From NCBI GenBank assembly GCA_023388955.1, contig JAEWFH010000028.1, positions 1 to 25,051 on the forward strand: DNA of 25,051 nt, given 5' to 3'. Of this stretch, positions 8,071 through 15,499 are shown piece by piece. The notes beneath the pieces were generated by a model. That model was not told where the DNA came from. It ran no database searches and saw nothing but the letters and a program-made list of their open reading frames with translations. The DNA comes from Pseudomonadota bacterium (GTDB taxonomy: Bacteria; Pseudomonadota; Gammaproteobacteria; Xanthomonadales; Xanthomonadaceae). A program made the position numbers and the translations under genes. Each line of letters opens with the position of its first letter. Positions within the stretch are counted from its first letter, which is position 1.

Positions 8071-8705
8071 GCCAGCGACCTGCGGTATTCGTCGAGGTGG
8101 CGCGCGGCGATCACGGCGACCTCATCGGCGGAAAGCGTGGCGTCGATCACGCGGAAGCGCTCCGGCTCCGCGCGCGCCCGTTCCAGGTACCCGGCCCGGA
8201 CACGCTCGAAGAAGGCGGTGTCCTCCGCTTCGATGCGGTCCACCCCGCCGCGGCCGCGTGCACGCGCCAGCCCGACCCCGACCGGCACGTCCAGCAGCAG
8301 CGTCAACCCCGGCGAGAGGCCCACCACGCGCTCCTCCAGCAGCCCGATCAGCCCGCGGTCGCCGCCGCGGGCACTGCCCTGGTAGGCATGGCTGGCATCG
8401 GTGAAGCGGTCGCTCAGCACCCAGGCGCCACCCGCCAGCGCCGGGGCGATCGTCGCCTGCACGTGCTGGGCGCGGGCGGCGAACATCAGCAACAGCTCGG
8501 TGGCCGGCGCCGGCGCCTCGTGGCCGGTGTCGAGCAGCAGCCCGCGGATGCGCTCGGCCAGCGGCGTGCCCCCCGGCTCGCGGGTACACACCACGCGCTC
8601 GCCGGCCTCCTCCAGCCGGGCACGCAGCGACGCCAGCACGGTGCTTTTGCCGGCACCTTCGCCGCCTTCCAGGGTCACCAGGCGTGGTTCGGTGCGAAGC
8701 GCCAT
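8067..8705 (-). CDS. tmk: Thymidylate kinase
   Basis: Phosphorylates dTMP to dTDP, an essential cytosolic step toward dTTP. It has 212 residues, the standard length. P-loop EGGEGAGKST spans 13-22, the TREPGGTP motif 41-48, the DRF(T) motif 99-102 with SHAYQG after it, and the LID region with RGRGGVDRIE about 150-159. ATG 8705 shares one base with the mltG stop (TGATG), and its own stop overlaps the holB start, so mltG-tmk-holB are tightly coupled. An open frame in phase extends far upstream through mltG but is only a GC-driven shadow. Confidence 0.97.
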   Translation of the reverse strand: MALRTEPRLVTLEGGEGAGKSTVLASLRARLEEAGERVVCTREPGGTPLAERIRGLLLDTGHEAPAPATELLLMFAARAQHVQATIAPALAGGAWVLSDRFTDASHAYQGSARGGDRGLIGLLEERVVGLSPGLTLLLDVPVGVGLARARGRGGVDRIEAEDTAFFERVRAGYLERARAEPERFRVIDATLSADEVAVIAARHLDEYRRSLA

Positions 8706-9787
8706 CACTGCGAACCTGCCTCCCGCTCGCGCACGTATTCGCGGTAGTTGCGCAGGTAGCGGCGCACGTTGGCCTGGTGCTCGGCGTAGCTGTCGGCGAA
8801 CAGGTGCCGCCCGCTGCCATCGCCCAGGGCGACGAAATACAGTGCCGTGCCCTCCTCGGGCGAGGCCACGGCCTCCAGCGCGGCGCGGCCCGGCATCGCG
8901 ATCGGCGTGGGCGGCAGGCCGTCGCGGGTATAGGTGTTGTAGGGCGTGTCGGTGGTGAGGTGGACGCGGCGGATGTTGCCGTCGTAGTCCTCGCCGATCC
9001 CGTAGATCACCGTGGGATCGGTCTGCAGCCGCATGCCGATGCGCAGCCGGCGCTCGAACAGGCCGGCGATCTTCGGACGCTCGTCCGCGATCCCGGTCTC
9101 CTTCTCGACGATCGAGGCCAGGACCAGCATCTCGTACGGGGTCTGCAGCGGCGTGTCCGGGTCGCGCGACTCCCAGGCCGCGGCCAGCGCCTCGTCCATC
9201 GCCCCGGCCGCGCGACCCAGTACGTCCAGGTCGCTGTCCCCGCGGCTGAAGACGTAGGTCTCGGGCAGGAAGCGGCCTTCGGGATGCTCGCCGTCGCGGC
9301 CGAGCGCCGCCATCAGCGCCGCATCGTCCAGCCCGCCCGCCTCTTTTTCGAGCACTTCCGCCCGTCCCAGCGCGGCCCGCAGCTCGCGGATGTTCCAGCC
9401 CTCGACGATGGTGAAGCGGTGGCGGACGATGTCGCCACGGGACATCGCCTGCAGCAGCTCGCGCGGGGTCATGCCCTCGCGCAACGCGTATTCGCCCACG
9501 TGCAGGCGCGCGTCGGCGCCCAGCTGGCGGGCCAGCAGCCGCCACTCCAGGTCGTCGCCGGCCTCGACCCCCGCCTCGCGCAGCTTGCGCACCACCACCG
9601 GGAACGAATCGCCGCGCTCGACCATCACCGTAGCGTCGTCGCCGAAGCCCCCCAGCGGCGTGCCGGCGAACGCGCCATAGCGCTGCCAGCCCCACCATCC
9701 GGCCACGACGGCGGCCAGCAGGACGAAGACCACGAGCAGGAAGAGGAACTTGAGGCCGGCGCGGCCCTGGTGTCTGGAGGCGATCAC
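8705..9787 (-). CDS. mltG: Endolytic murein transglycosylase MltG
   Basis: Membrane-anchored lytic transglycosylase that cuts nascent glycan strands and is thought to end their polymerisation. It has 360 residues. A short cytoplasmic N-terminus leads into a transmembrane segment at about 12-30. A LysM-like region (about 52-115) is followed by the YceG catalytic domain. The catalytic Glu is Glu228 in SIVEKETG, matching Glu218 of E. coli; QTDPTVIYG (255-263) and YNTYTRDGLPPTPI (283-296) are family hallmarks. The start is GTG at 9787, with CCGGAG 7 nt before it and 12 bp after the pabC stop. It lies between pabC and tmk, as in Pseudomonas. Confidence 0.96.
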   Translation of the reverse strand: MIASRHQGRAGLKFLFLLVVFVLLAAVVAGWWGWQRYGAFAGTPLGGFGDDATVMVERGDSFPVVVRKLREAGVEAGDDLEWRLLARQLGADARLHVGEYALREGMTPRELLQAMSRGDIVRHRFTIVEGWNIRELRAALGRAEVLEKEAGGLDDAALMAALGRDGEHPEGRFLPETYVFSRGDSDLDVLGRAAGAMDEALAAAWESRDPDTPLQTPYEMLVLASIVEKETGIADERPKIAGLFERRLRIGMRLQTDPTVIYGIGEDYDGNIRRVHLTTDTPYNTYTRDGLPPTPIAMPGRAALEAVASPEEGTALYFVALGDGSGRHLFADSYAEHQANVRRYLRNYREYVREREAGSQ

Positions 9788-9799
9788 GTGGTCTCCGGA

Positions 9800-10615
9800 T
9801 CAGCTGTCGGCGAAGGCGGGGTTGTCGGCGGCCAGCGCGGCGCGCAGTGCGTCGACCCGGGGATGCGGCTGCCATCGTCGCGCCCCCAGCCGCGAGACCG
9901 GGAGGATACCGCGCACGGCATTGGTCAGGACCACGGCCTCGGCCTGTTCGACCTCCTCCCGGAGCAGGCGCCGTTCGCCCGCATGGCCCTGCGCCAGCAG
10001 CCAGCCGCGGCAGACGCCGGCAACCCCGCAACGCTCGACCGGTGGCGTCGACCAGTGCCCGTCCCGAAGTACGAAGACGTTGGCGGAGGTGGCCGAGATG
10101 ACTTCGTCGTCCGGTCCCGGCATCAGTCCTTCGTCGCTCCCGTCGCCCTGCAGCTCCAGGCGCGCCAGGACCTGTTCCAGGCGGTTGCAGTGCTTCATGC
10201 CGGCCAGCAGCGGCTGCTCCGCCAGCCGCGTCGCACACCAGCGCAAGTGCAGGCCGGCAGCCGGCGGAGCGGCGGGCAACGGGTGGCGCGACAGTACCCA
10301 GGCCGGTTCTGGTGCCACCGGCGGCGCATAGCCACGGCCGCCGCTGCCGCGCGTGAGTTGCAGACGCACCACCCCGTCGCCGCCCGCCAGCAGGGCGGTG
10401 ACCTCCCCGAAGACAAGCCCGGTTGGCGGCAGCGGCAGCTGCAGCCGCGCCGCGCCTGCCGCCAGGCGCCGCCAGTGGGCTGTCCACCAGGGAACCGCCC
10501 CGCGGTGCCCGCGCATGGTCTCGAACAGGCCATCGCCGTAGCGGAGGCCCCGGTCGTCGGCGGCGATCGCCTCCACCCGGCTCGTGCCGCGGTAGAGGCG
10601 TACCTCCCCGCTCAC
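9800..10615 (-). CDS. pabC: Aminodeoxychorismate lyase (PabC, class IV aminotransferase fold)
   Basis: PLP enzyme that cleaves 4-amino-4-deoxychorismate to p-aminobenzoate and pyruvate for folate. It has 271 residues. Landmarks are DRGLRYGDGLFET (21-33), the PLP-binding Lys141 in GMKHCNRLEQ, ATSANVF (175-181) and TNAVRGILPV (231-240). The start is GTG 10615, overlapping the pabB stop by four bases (GTGA); this coupling decides the start, since the open frame continues upstream as a shadow of pabB. D-amino acid or branched-chain aminotransferases share the fold, but the position after pabB and the short length favour PabC. Confidence 0.92.
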   Translation of the reverse strand: MSGEVRLYRGTSRVEAIAADDRGLRYGDGLFETMRGHRGAVPWWTAHWRRLAAGAARLQLPLPPTGLVFGEVTALLAGGDGVVRLQLTRGSGGRGYAPPVAPEPAWVLSRHPLPAAPPAAGLHLRWCATRLAEQPLLAGMKHCNRLEQVLARLELQGDGSDEGLMPGPDDEVISATSANVFVLRDGHWSTPPVERCGVAGVCRGWLLAQGHAGERRLLREEVEQAEAVVLTNAVRGILPVSRLGARRWQPHPRVDALRAALAADNPAFADS

Positions 10616-11967
10616 CCTTCCACCCCCAGCGCCCGCAGCATGCCGCGGGCCTTGGCGCGGGTCTCCTCGACCTCGCGCAACGGGTCGGAGTCGATCACGA
10701 TTCCGGCGCCGGCACGGAAGCGCAGCGCGTCGCCCTCCAGCTCCGCACTGCGAATCAGGATGTTCAGGTCCATGTCGCCGTCGCGGTTGAGCCAGCCCAT
10801 CGAGCCGGTATAGGTGCCCCGGCCCTGGCCTTCCAGCTCGGCGATCACCTGCATGCAGCGCACCTTGGGACAGCCGGTGATGGTGCCCCCGGGAAACGTC
10901 GCCGCGATCACCCCGCCCGGCGTCACGTCCGGACGCAGCAGGCCGCGCACATTGCTGACGATGTGGTGGACGTGGGCATAGCTCTCCACCGCCATCAGCT
11001 CGTCGACCTCGACCGTGCCGGTCCGGCTGATCCGGCCCAGATCGTTGCGCTCCAGGTCGACCAGCATCACGTGCTCGGCCCGCTCCTTGGGGTGGCCGAC
11101 CAGCTCGCGGATGCGCCCGGGCTCGTCGTCCCCGGCCATGCGCGGACGGGTACCGGCGATGGGGCGGGTCTCGACCACCTCGCCGCGCACCGACACCAGC
11201 CGCTCGGGGGAGGCACTCGCCAGCGCCCAGCCCTCGCCGGCCAGCAGGCCCGCGAAAGGCGCCGGGTTGTGCCGGCGCAGGCGCTGGAACAACGCGGCCG
11301 GCTCCACCGGTGCGTCGAACCGGGCCCGCCAGCCGCGGGAAATGTTGGCCTGGAACACGTCCCCGGCGCGCAGGTACTCCAGCACGCGCGCGATCGCGTC
11401 GACGTAGCGTTGCGGGGGTTCTTCCTCGACCTGCTCCGGTGGGCGCCACGGCAGGTGCGCCGCCCGGCTGCGCGGAGCAGACGCATCGACCAGCAGCTGT
11501 TCCAGCAGGTGTGCATGCTCCGGCTCGGCGACCGCCACGCATTCCCCGGTGGCATGCTCGCGCAGGATCGCCGCGGGGCATCGCAGCGCCAGCGCCACCG
11601 GCAGCCGCCCGGGGGCCTGCGGCAACCCGAGCACCGGTTCCACCTCGCCGGCCAGCTCATAGCCCAGCAGCAGTCCCCAGCCACCCCGGAACGGCCAGCG
11701 CGGTTCCTCGCGCGCGACCCGGAGCGCCTGCCACTCGCGGTCCAGTGCCTCCAGGAAGCCCCCTACCTGCGCCGCGCCGTCCTGGTCCCGGACCACGCCG
11801 TCCCGGTCCAGCCGCAACGACCCGCCACTGGCGCACAGCAGCATGTCCCAGCGCCCATGGGCGGTGCCATGGGCGCTGGATTCGAGCAGCATCGGGTATC
11901 GCACCGGGTCGCCCCGGTGCAGGTCGAGCAGGTCCGGTGGCGAGGCGATCGGTCGCGCCAGCAGCAC
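10612..11967 (-). CDS. pabB: Aminodeoxychorismate synthase component I (PabB) with an anthranilate-synthase-like motif
   Basis: Chorismate-utilising enzyme, 451 residues, expected to form 4-amino-4-deoxychorismate. An N-terminal LLES-type segment (YPMLLES, 24-30) precedes the chorismate-binding domain (about 185-445), with VFQANISRGW (204-213), HVMLVDLERNDLGR (299-312), FPGGTITGCPK (358-368) and a C-terminal GAGIVIDSDP (420-429). At 269-273 the motif is PIAGT. Classical PabB has PIKGT, whose Lys is the covalent nucleophile in E. coli; Ala is typical of TrpE. Codon 271 is GCC, read directly. Position between fabF and pabC argues for PabB. The GTG start abuts the fabF stop with no gap. No pabA is in the window. 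Confidence 0.87.
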   Translation of the reverse strand: MLLARPIASPPDLLDLHRGDPVRYPMLLESSAHGTAHGRWDMLLCASGGSLRLDRDGVVRDQDGAAQVGGFLEALDREWQALRVAREEPRWPFRGGWGLLLGYELAGEVEPVLGLPQAPGRLPVALALRCPAAILREHATGECVAVAEPEHAHLLEQLLVDASAPRSRAAHLPWRPPEQVEEEPPQRYVDAIARVLEYLRAGDVFQANISRGWRARFDAPVEPAALFQRLRRHNPAPFAGLLAGEGWALASASPERLVSVRGEVVETRPIAGTRPRMAGDDEPGRIRELVGHPKERAEHVMLVDLERNDLGRISRTGTVEVDELMAVESYAHVHHIVSNVRGLLRPDVTPGGVIAATFPGGTITGCPKVRCMQVIAELEGQGRGTYTGSMGWLNRDGDMDLNILIRSAELEGDALRFRAGAGIVIDSDPLREVEETRAKARGMLRALGVEG

Positions 11968-13206
11968 TCAGGTGCGCCGGAAGACCAGCGTGCCGTTGGT
12001 GCCGCCGAAGCCGAAGCCGTTCGACATGGCGACGTCCACCTGCTGCTGGCGGGCCACGTTGGGCACGTAGTCGAGGTCGCAGCCCTCGCCCGGCTCGTCC
12101 AGGTTGATGGTCGGCGGGATGATGCCGTGGTGCAGCGCCAGCACCGAGAAGATCGCCTCCGCGCCACCGGCCGCGCCCAGCAGGTGGCCGGTCATCGACT
12201 TGGTCGAGCTGACCATGGTGCGGTAGGCGTGCTCGCCCAGCGCGCGCTTGATGGCCAGGGTCTCGGCCAGGTCGCCCAGCGGCGTGGAGGTGCCGTGCGC
12301 GTTGAGGTAGCCGATCTGCTCCGGGCCGATGCCGGCGTCGGCCATCGCCGCGGCCATGCAGCGCGCCGGGCCTTCGCCGTCCTCGCTGGGGGCGGTCATG
12401 TGGAAGGCGTCCGAGCTGGCGCCGAAGCCGGCCAGCTCGCAGTAGATGCGGGCGCCGCGGGCCTTCGCCGACTCGTACTCCTCCAGCACCAGTACCCCTG
12501 CACCGTCGCCCAGCACGAAGCCGTCGCGGTCCTGGTCCCACGGGCGGCTGGCCTTCTCCGGCTCGTCGTTGCGGGTGGACATGGCCTTCATCGAGCAGAA
12601 GCCGCCCATCGAGGTGGGCGAGGAGCCACGCTCGGCGCCGCCGGCGAGCATCACGTCGGCGTCGCCGTACTGGATCATGCGCATCGCCATGCCGATCGAA
12701 TGGTTGGCCGTGGCGCAGGCGGAGACCGCCGAGAAGTTGGGGCCCTTGATGCCGGTCAGCAGCGAGACCTGCCCCGGCAGCATGTTGATGATGGTGCTGG
12801 GCACGTAGAACGGCGAGATCTTGCGCGGGCCGCCGTCGAGGTACTTGGCGGTCTGCTCCTCGATGCCGAGGATGCCGCCGATGCCCGAGCCGATGAGCGC
12901 GCCGATGCGCGGTGCATTGGCCTCGGTGATCTCCAGGCCCGCGTCCCCGATGGCCATCATCGAGGCACCCACGCCGTAGTGGATGAACGGATCCATCTTG
13001 CGCGCGTCCTTGGCCGGCACCCAGCGGGTGACGTCGAAGTCGCGGACCTCGCCGGCGATCCGGGTGGCGAAGCCGGTGGCGTCGAAATGGGTGACCGGGC
13101 CGATGCCCGAACGGCCGTTGACGATACCGTCCCAGCTGCTGGCCAGGTCATTTCCCAGCGGCGAGACGAGGCCGAGGCCGGTGACGACTACGCGACGTTT
13201 GGACAT
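11968..13206 (-). CDS. fabF: 3-oxoacyl-ACP synthase II (KASII)
   Basis: Condensing enzyme that elongates acyl-ACP with malonyl-ACP in type II fatty acid synthesis. It has 412 residues, the standard length. The thiolase-fold active site is complete: Cys164 (VSACATANHS), His304 (NAHGTSTPLGD) and His341 (KSMTGHLLGAAGG). C-terminal GFGFGGTNGTLVF is also typical. ATG 13206, giving MSKRRVVVTG, has GGAG 8 nt upstream; an extra nine in-frame codons upstream are not needed. It follows acpP after 111 bp containing a hairpin, and pabB starts on its last base. Confidence 0.97.
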   Translation of the reverse strand: MSKRRVVVTGLGLVSPLGNDLASSWDGIVNGRSGIGPVTHFDATGFATRIAGEVRDFDVTRWVPAKDARKMDPFIHYGVGASMMAIGDAGLEITEANAPRIGALIGSGIGGILGIEEQTAKYLDGGPRKISPFYVPSTIINMLPGQVSLLTGIKGPNFSAVSACATANHSIGMAMRMIQYGDADVMLAGGAERGSSPTSMGGFCSMKAMSTRNDEPEKASRPWDQDRDGFVLGDGAGVLVLEEYESAKARGARIYCELAGFGASSDAFHMTAPSEDGEGPARCMAAAMADAGIGPEQIGYLNAHGTSTPLGDLAETLAIKRALGEHAYRTMVSSTKSMTGHLLGAAGGAEAIFSVLALHHGIIPPTINLDEPGEGCDLDYVPNVARQQQVDVAMSNGFGFGGTNGTLVFRRT

Positions 13207-13240
13207 TGGGGACTCCGTTGACTGGTCGTGCAAAGACGCA

Positions 13241-13259
13241 GGGCCGCAAGATGCGGCCC
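13241..13259 (-). terminator. Hairpin between acpP and fabF (attenuator candidate)
   Basis: A perfect 8-bp stem, GGGCCGCA pairing with TGCGGCCC, encloses a 3-nt loop. It lies about 60 nt past the acpP stop and 35 nt before the fabF start. Only a short T-rich run (CTTT) follows on the minus strand, so partial termination or 3'-end protection of acpP mRNA is more likely than full termination. Confidence 0.5.
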
Positions 13260-13317
13260 CGGTCAGGTACTGCCAGGCGGTGCGCCGGCCACTGGACCGG
13301 TTCCGCCTGCACGCGCC

Positions 13318-13557
13318 TTACTCCTTGACGTGCGCCTTGACGTAGTCGATCGCCTGCTGCACCGAGGTGATCTTCTCCGCTTCCTCGTCCGGGATCTCGC
13401 ACTCAAACTCTTCCTCGAGGGCCATGACCAGCTCGACGGTGTCCAGCGAGTCAGCACCCAGGTCGTCGACGAACGAGGCGTTGTTGGTGACTTCCTCTTC
13501 CTTGACGCCCAGCTGCTCGACGACGATCTTCTTGACGCGCTCTTCGATGGTGCTCAT
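13318..13557 (-). CDS. acpP: Acyl carrier protein
   Basis: Small acidic carrier of growing acyl chains, 79 residues (E. coli 77 after Met removal). The phosphopantetheine site is Ser37 in GADSLDTVELVMALEEEF. Helix I, MSTIEERVKKIVVEQLGVK, is classical. The start has the strong ribosome site GGGAGGAG, the best in the cluster and in keeping with high expression. It sits between fabG and fabF as in most proteobacteria and probably has an additional promoter upstream. Confidence 0.98.
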   Translation of the reverse strand: MSTIEERVKKIVVEQLGVKEEEVTNNASFVDDLGADSLDTVELVMALEEEFECEIPDEEAEKITSVQQAIDYVKAHVKE

Positions 13558-13595
13558 TTCTTCTCACTCCTCCCGTACGGGATGTTCGACGCAAT

Positions 13596-13623
13596 AGTGT
13601 AGTGGAATCGGGACCGCCGCAAA
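13596..13623 (-). promoter_or_regulatory. Possible internal promoter for acpP
   Basis: In an AT-richer patch of the fabG-acpP gap, minus-strand TACACT (13596-13601, 4 of 6 to the -10) lies 16 bp from TTTGCG (13618-13623, 3 of 6 to the -35). A start near 13589 would give a 32-nt leader. Weak matches; proposed because acpP normally needs much higher expression than its neighbours. Confidence 0.3.
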
Positions 13624-13683
13624 CACCGGCCGCGGCCCCGGGTACTGGGTGTCCGGGTCCTCCGGACGATGCGCTTCCTGCGC

Positions 13684-14427
13684 TCAGGGCATGTACATGC
13701 CGCCGTTCACGTGCAGGGTCTCGCCGGTGATGTACGACGCGGCGGGACCTGCCAGGAATGCCACGGCCCGCGCGATGTCCGCGGGCTCGCCGAGCCGGCC
13801 CAGGGCGATCTGCCCGAGCATCTGCTCGCGCTGTGCCTCGGGCAGCTCGCGGGTCATGTCGGTATCGATGAAGCCCGGCGCGACCACGTTGACGGTGATG
13901 CCGCGCGAGCCGACCTCGCGCGCCAGCGACTTGCTGAAACCGATGATGCCGGCCTTCGCCGCGGCGTAGTTGGCCTGCCCGGCGTTGCCGACCAGCCCGA
14001 TTACCGAGGCGATGTTGATGATGCGGCCGCGGCGGGCCTTCATCATCGGCCGCATCACCGCCTTGCTGGTGCGGAAGATGCTGCTGAGGTTGGTGTCGAT
14101 GATCGCCTGCCAGTCCTCGTCCTTCATCCGCATCAGCAGGTTGTCGCGGGTGATGCCGGCATTGTTGACCAGGATCGAGACCGGGCCGAACTCGCTGGCG
14201 ATGCCGTCCAGCAGCGCGTCGATCGACGCCGGGTCGGTGACGTTGAGCACGCGGCCGTGGCCGCCGGCCGCCGCCAGGCGCTCGCCGATGGCCTTGGCGC
14301 CGTTTTCCGAGGTGGCGGTACCGATGACGGTCGCGCCGTGCGCCGCCAGTTCATCGGCGATCGCGGCACCGATGCCACGGCTTGCGCCGGTCACCAGCAC
14401 GATCTCGCCGGCCAGGGTCTTTTCCAT
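13684..14427 (-). CDS. fabG: 3-oxoacyl-ACP reductase
   Basis: NADPH-dependent reductase of the first reductive step in fatty acid elongation. It has 247 residues. It is a classical short-chain dehydrogenase: cofactor motif TGASRGIG (13-20), NNAG (88-91) and catalytic Asn113, Ser141, Tyr154 and Lys158 (YAAAK). The C-terminal NGGMYM is typical of FabG. ATG 14427 has GAGGA 8 nt upstream and begins the family-typical MEKTLAGEIVLVTG. It is 37 bp after fabD and 126 bp before acpP. Confidence 0.97.
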   Translation of the reverse strand: MEKTLAGEIVLVTGASRGIGAAIADELAAHGATVIGTATSENGAKAIGERLAAAGGHGRVLNVTDPASIDALLDGIASEFGPVSILVNNAGITRDNLLMRMKDEDWQAIIDTNLSSIFRTSKAVMRPMMKARRGRIINIASVIGLVGNAGQANYAAAKAGIIGFSKSLAREVGSRGITVNVVAPGFIDTDMTRELPEAQREQMLGQIALGRLGEPADIARAVAFLAGPAASYITGETLHVNGGMYMP

Positions 14428-14464
14428 ACGAAGGTTCCTCACGATCCTGCGCAAGCAGGTTGGG

Positions 14465-15421
14465 TCAGCCGTTCCAGTCCGCCAGGACGCCGTCGAAGTC
14501 GTCCGGCGTGCCCAGCGCGCGTGCATCCAGGCCGCGGTCGATCCGCTTGGCCAGTCCCGACAGCACCTTGCCGGGGCCGCATTCGCCGATGCGGGTGATG
14601 CCCGCCTCCGCCAGCGCCCGCACGCAGCCGGTCCACTGCACCGGCAGGTAAAGCTGGCGCACCAGCGCGTCGCGCACCGCAGCGGTGCCCTCGTGCATGC
14701 CGGCGTCCACGTTCTGCACCACCGGGATCGAGGGGGACTGCCACTGGATGTCGTCCATCGCCACCGCCAGGCGCTCGGAGGCGCCGCGCATCAGCGGGGT
14801 GTGCGAAGGCACGCTCACCGCCAGCTTGACCGCCTTGCGCACGCCGCGCTCGGCCAGCAGCGTCAGCGCCTTGTCGACCGCGCCGGCATGGCCGCCGATC
14901 ACCACCTGCCCGGGCGAGTTGTAGTTGGCCGGAACCACGACCTCGCGGCCGGAGGCGCTGTTGCAGACCTCCTCCACCAGCGCGTCGTCGGCGCCCAGCA
15001 CCGCGGCCATCGCCCCGGTACCCGCCGGCGCGGCTTCCTGCATCAGCTGGCCGCGCAGTCGCACCAGCTGCGCGGCGTCGGCCAGCGGGAGCGCACCCGC
15101 GGCGACCAGCGCGGCGTACTCGCCCAGGCTGTGGCCCGCCAGCAGCGCCGGGCGGGCGCCACCGCGCTGCTGCCACAGCCGCCACACCGCCACGCCCGCG
15201 GCGAGCAGCGCCGGCTGGGTGAATTCGGTCTGGTTGAGCTGCTCTTCCGGACCTTGCCGGGCCAGCGCCCACAGGTCGACACCCGCGCCCTGGCTGGCCT
15301 CGGCAAAGGTCTCGGTGACCACCGCATTGCCCTCGGCGAGCGCGCCCAGCATCCCGACGGACTGGGAGCCCTGGCCCGGGAAGACGAAGGCGAGCTGCTG
15401 GTCTGGGCTGGTGTGGTCCAT
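14465..15421 (-). CDS. fabD: Malonyl-CoA:ACP transacylase
   Basis: Transfers malonyl from CoA to ACP, supplying the elongation substrate. It has 318 residues. The N-terminal FVFPGQGSQSVGM, the nucleophile elbow GHSLG (96-100, Ser98), the substrate Arg123 in RGQLMQE and catalytic His207 (SVPSHTPLM) are all present. C-terminal GPGKVLSGLAKR matches the family. The ATG has only a loose GGGG ribosome site. It lies 78 bp after fabH, with a possible promoter and a dyad in the gap. Confidence 0.97.
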   Translation of the reverse strand: MDHTSPDQQLAFVFPGQGSQSVGMLGALAEGNAVVTETFAEASQGAGVDLWALARQGPEEQLNQTEFTQPALLAAGVAVWRLWQQRGGARPALLAGHSLGEYAALVAAGALPLADAAQLVRLRGQLMQEAAPAGTGAMAAVLGADDALVEEVCNSASGREVVVPANYNSPGQVVIGGHAGAVDKALTLLAERGVRKAVKLAVSVPSHTPLMRGASERLAVAMDDIQWQSPSIPVVQNVDAGMHEGTAAVRDALVRQLYLPVQWTGCVRALAEAGITRIGECGPGKVLSGLAKRIDRGLDARALGTPDDFDGVLADWNG

Positions 15422-15448
15422 GTGCGATCCCCGGCAAACGAACTCGCC

Positions 15449-15478
15449 ATGATACGGGCGTTGCGCCGCGGGCGTCTG
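15449..15478 (-). promoter_or_regulatory. Possible internal promoter for fabD
   Basis: Minus-strand TATCAT (15449-15454) matches the -10 at 5 of 6 positions. CAGACG (15473-15478) at 18 bp is a weak -35 (3 of 6). A start near 15442 would leave a 20-nt leader. The -35 overlaps the left arm of the dyad at 15476-15493. Confidence 0.42.
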
Positions 15479-15493
15479 TACCGCGGCGTACAG
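15476..15493. promoter_or_regulatory. Dyad CTGTAC-N6-GTACAG in the fabH-fabD gap
   Basis: A perfect 6-bp inverted repeat with a 6-bp centre (CGCGGC) sits 6 bp past the fabH stop and overlaps the -35 of the putative fabD promoter. The symmetry and location suit a repressor operator; a small hairpin in fabH-fabD mRNA is the alternative. I do not recognise it as a known operator. Confidence 0.35.
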
Positions 15494-15499
15494 TCCCGG

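Noticed and set aside
8067..10487. 806-residue frame ending in Tmk, as a possible fusion
   Set aside because: Only the last 212 residues are Tmk; the rest is a shadow of mltG and pabC, and the TGATG junction with mltG marks the true start.
10423..13221. 932-residue plus-strand open frame
   Set aside because: Antisense to pabC, pabB and fabF; low-complexity translation, a stop-poor GC-rich shadow.
13651..13667. Inverted repeat GTCCGG-N5-CCGGAC after fabG as a terminator
   Set aside because: Stem of only 6 bp, no T-run on the minus strand; such repeats are expected by chance at this GC content.
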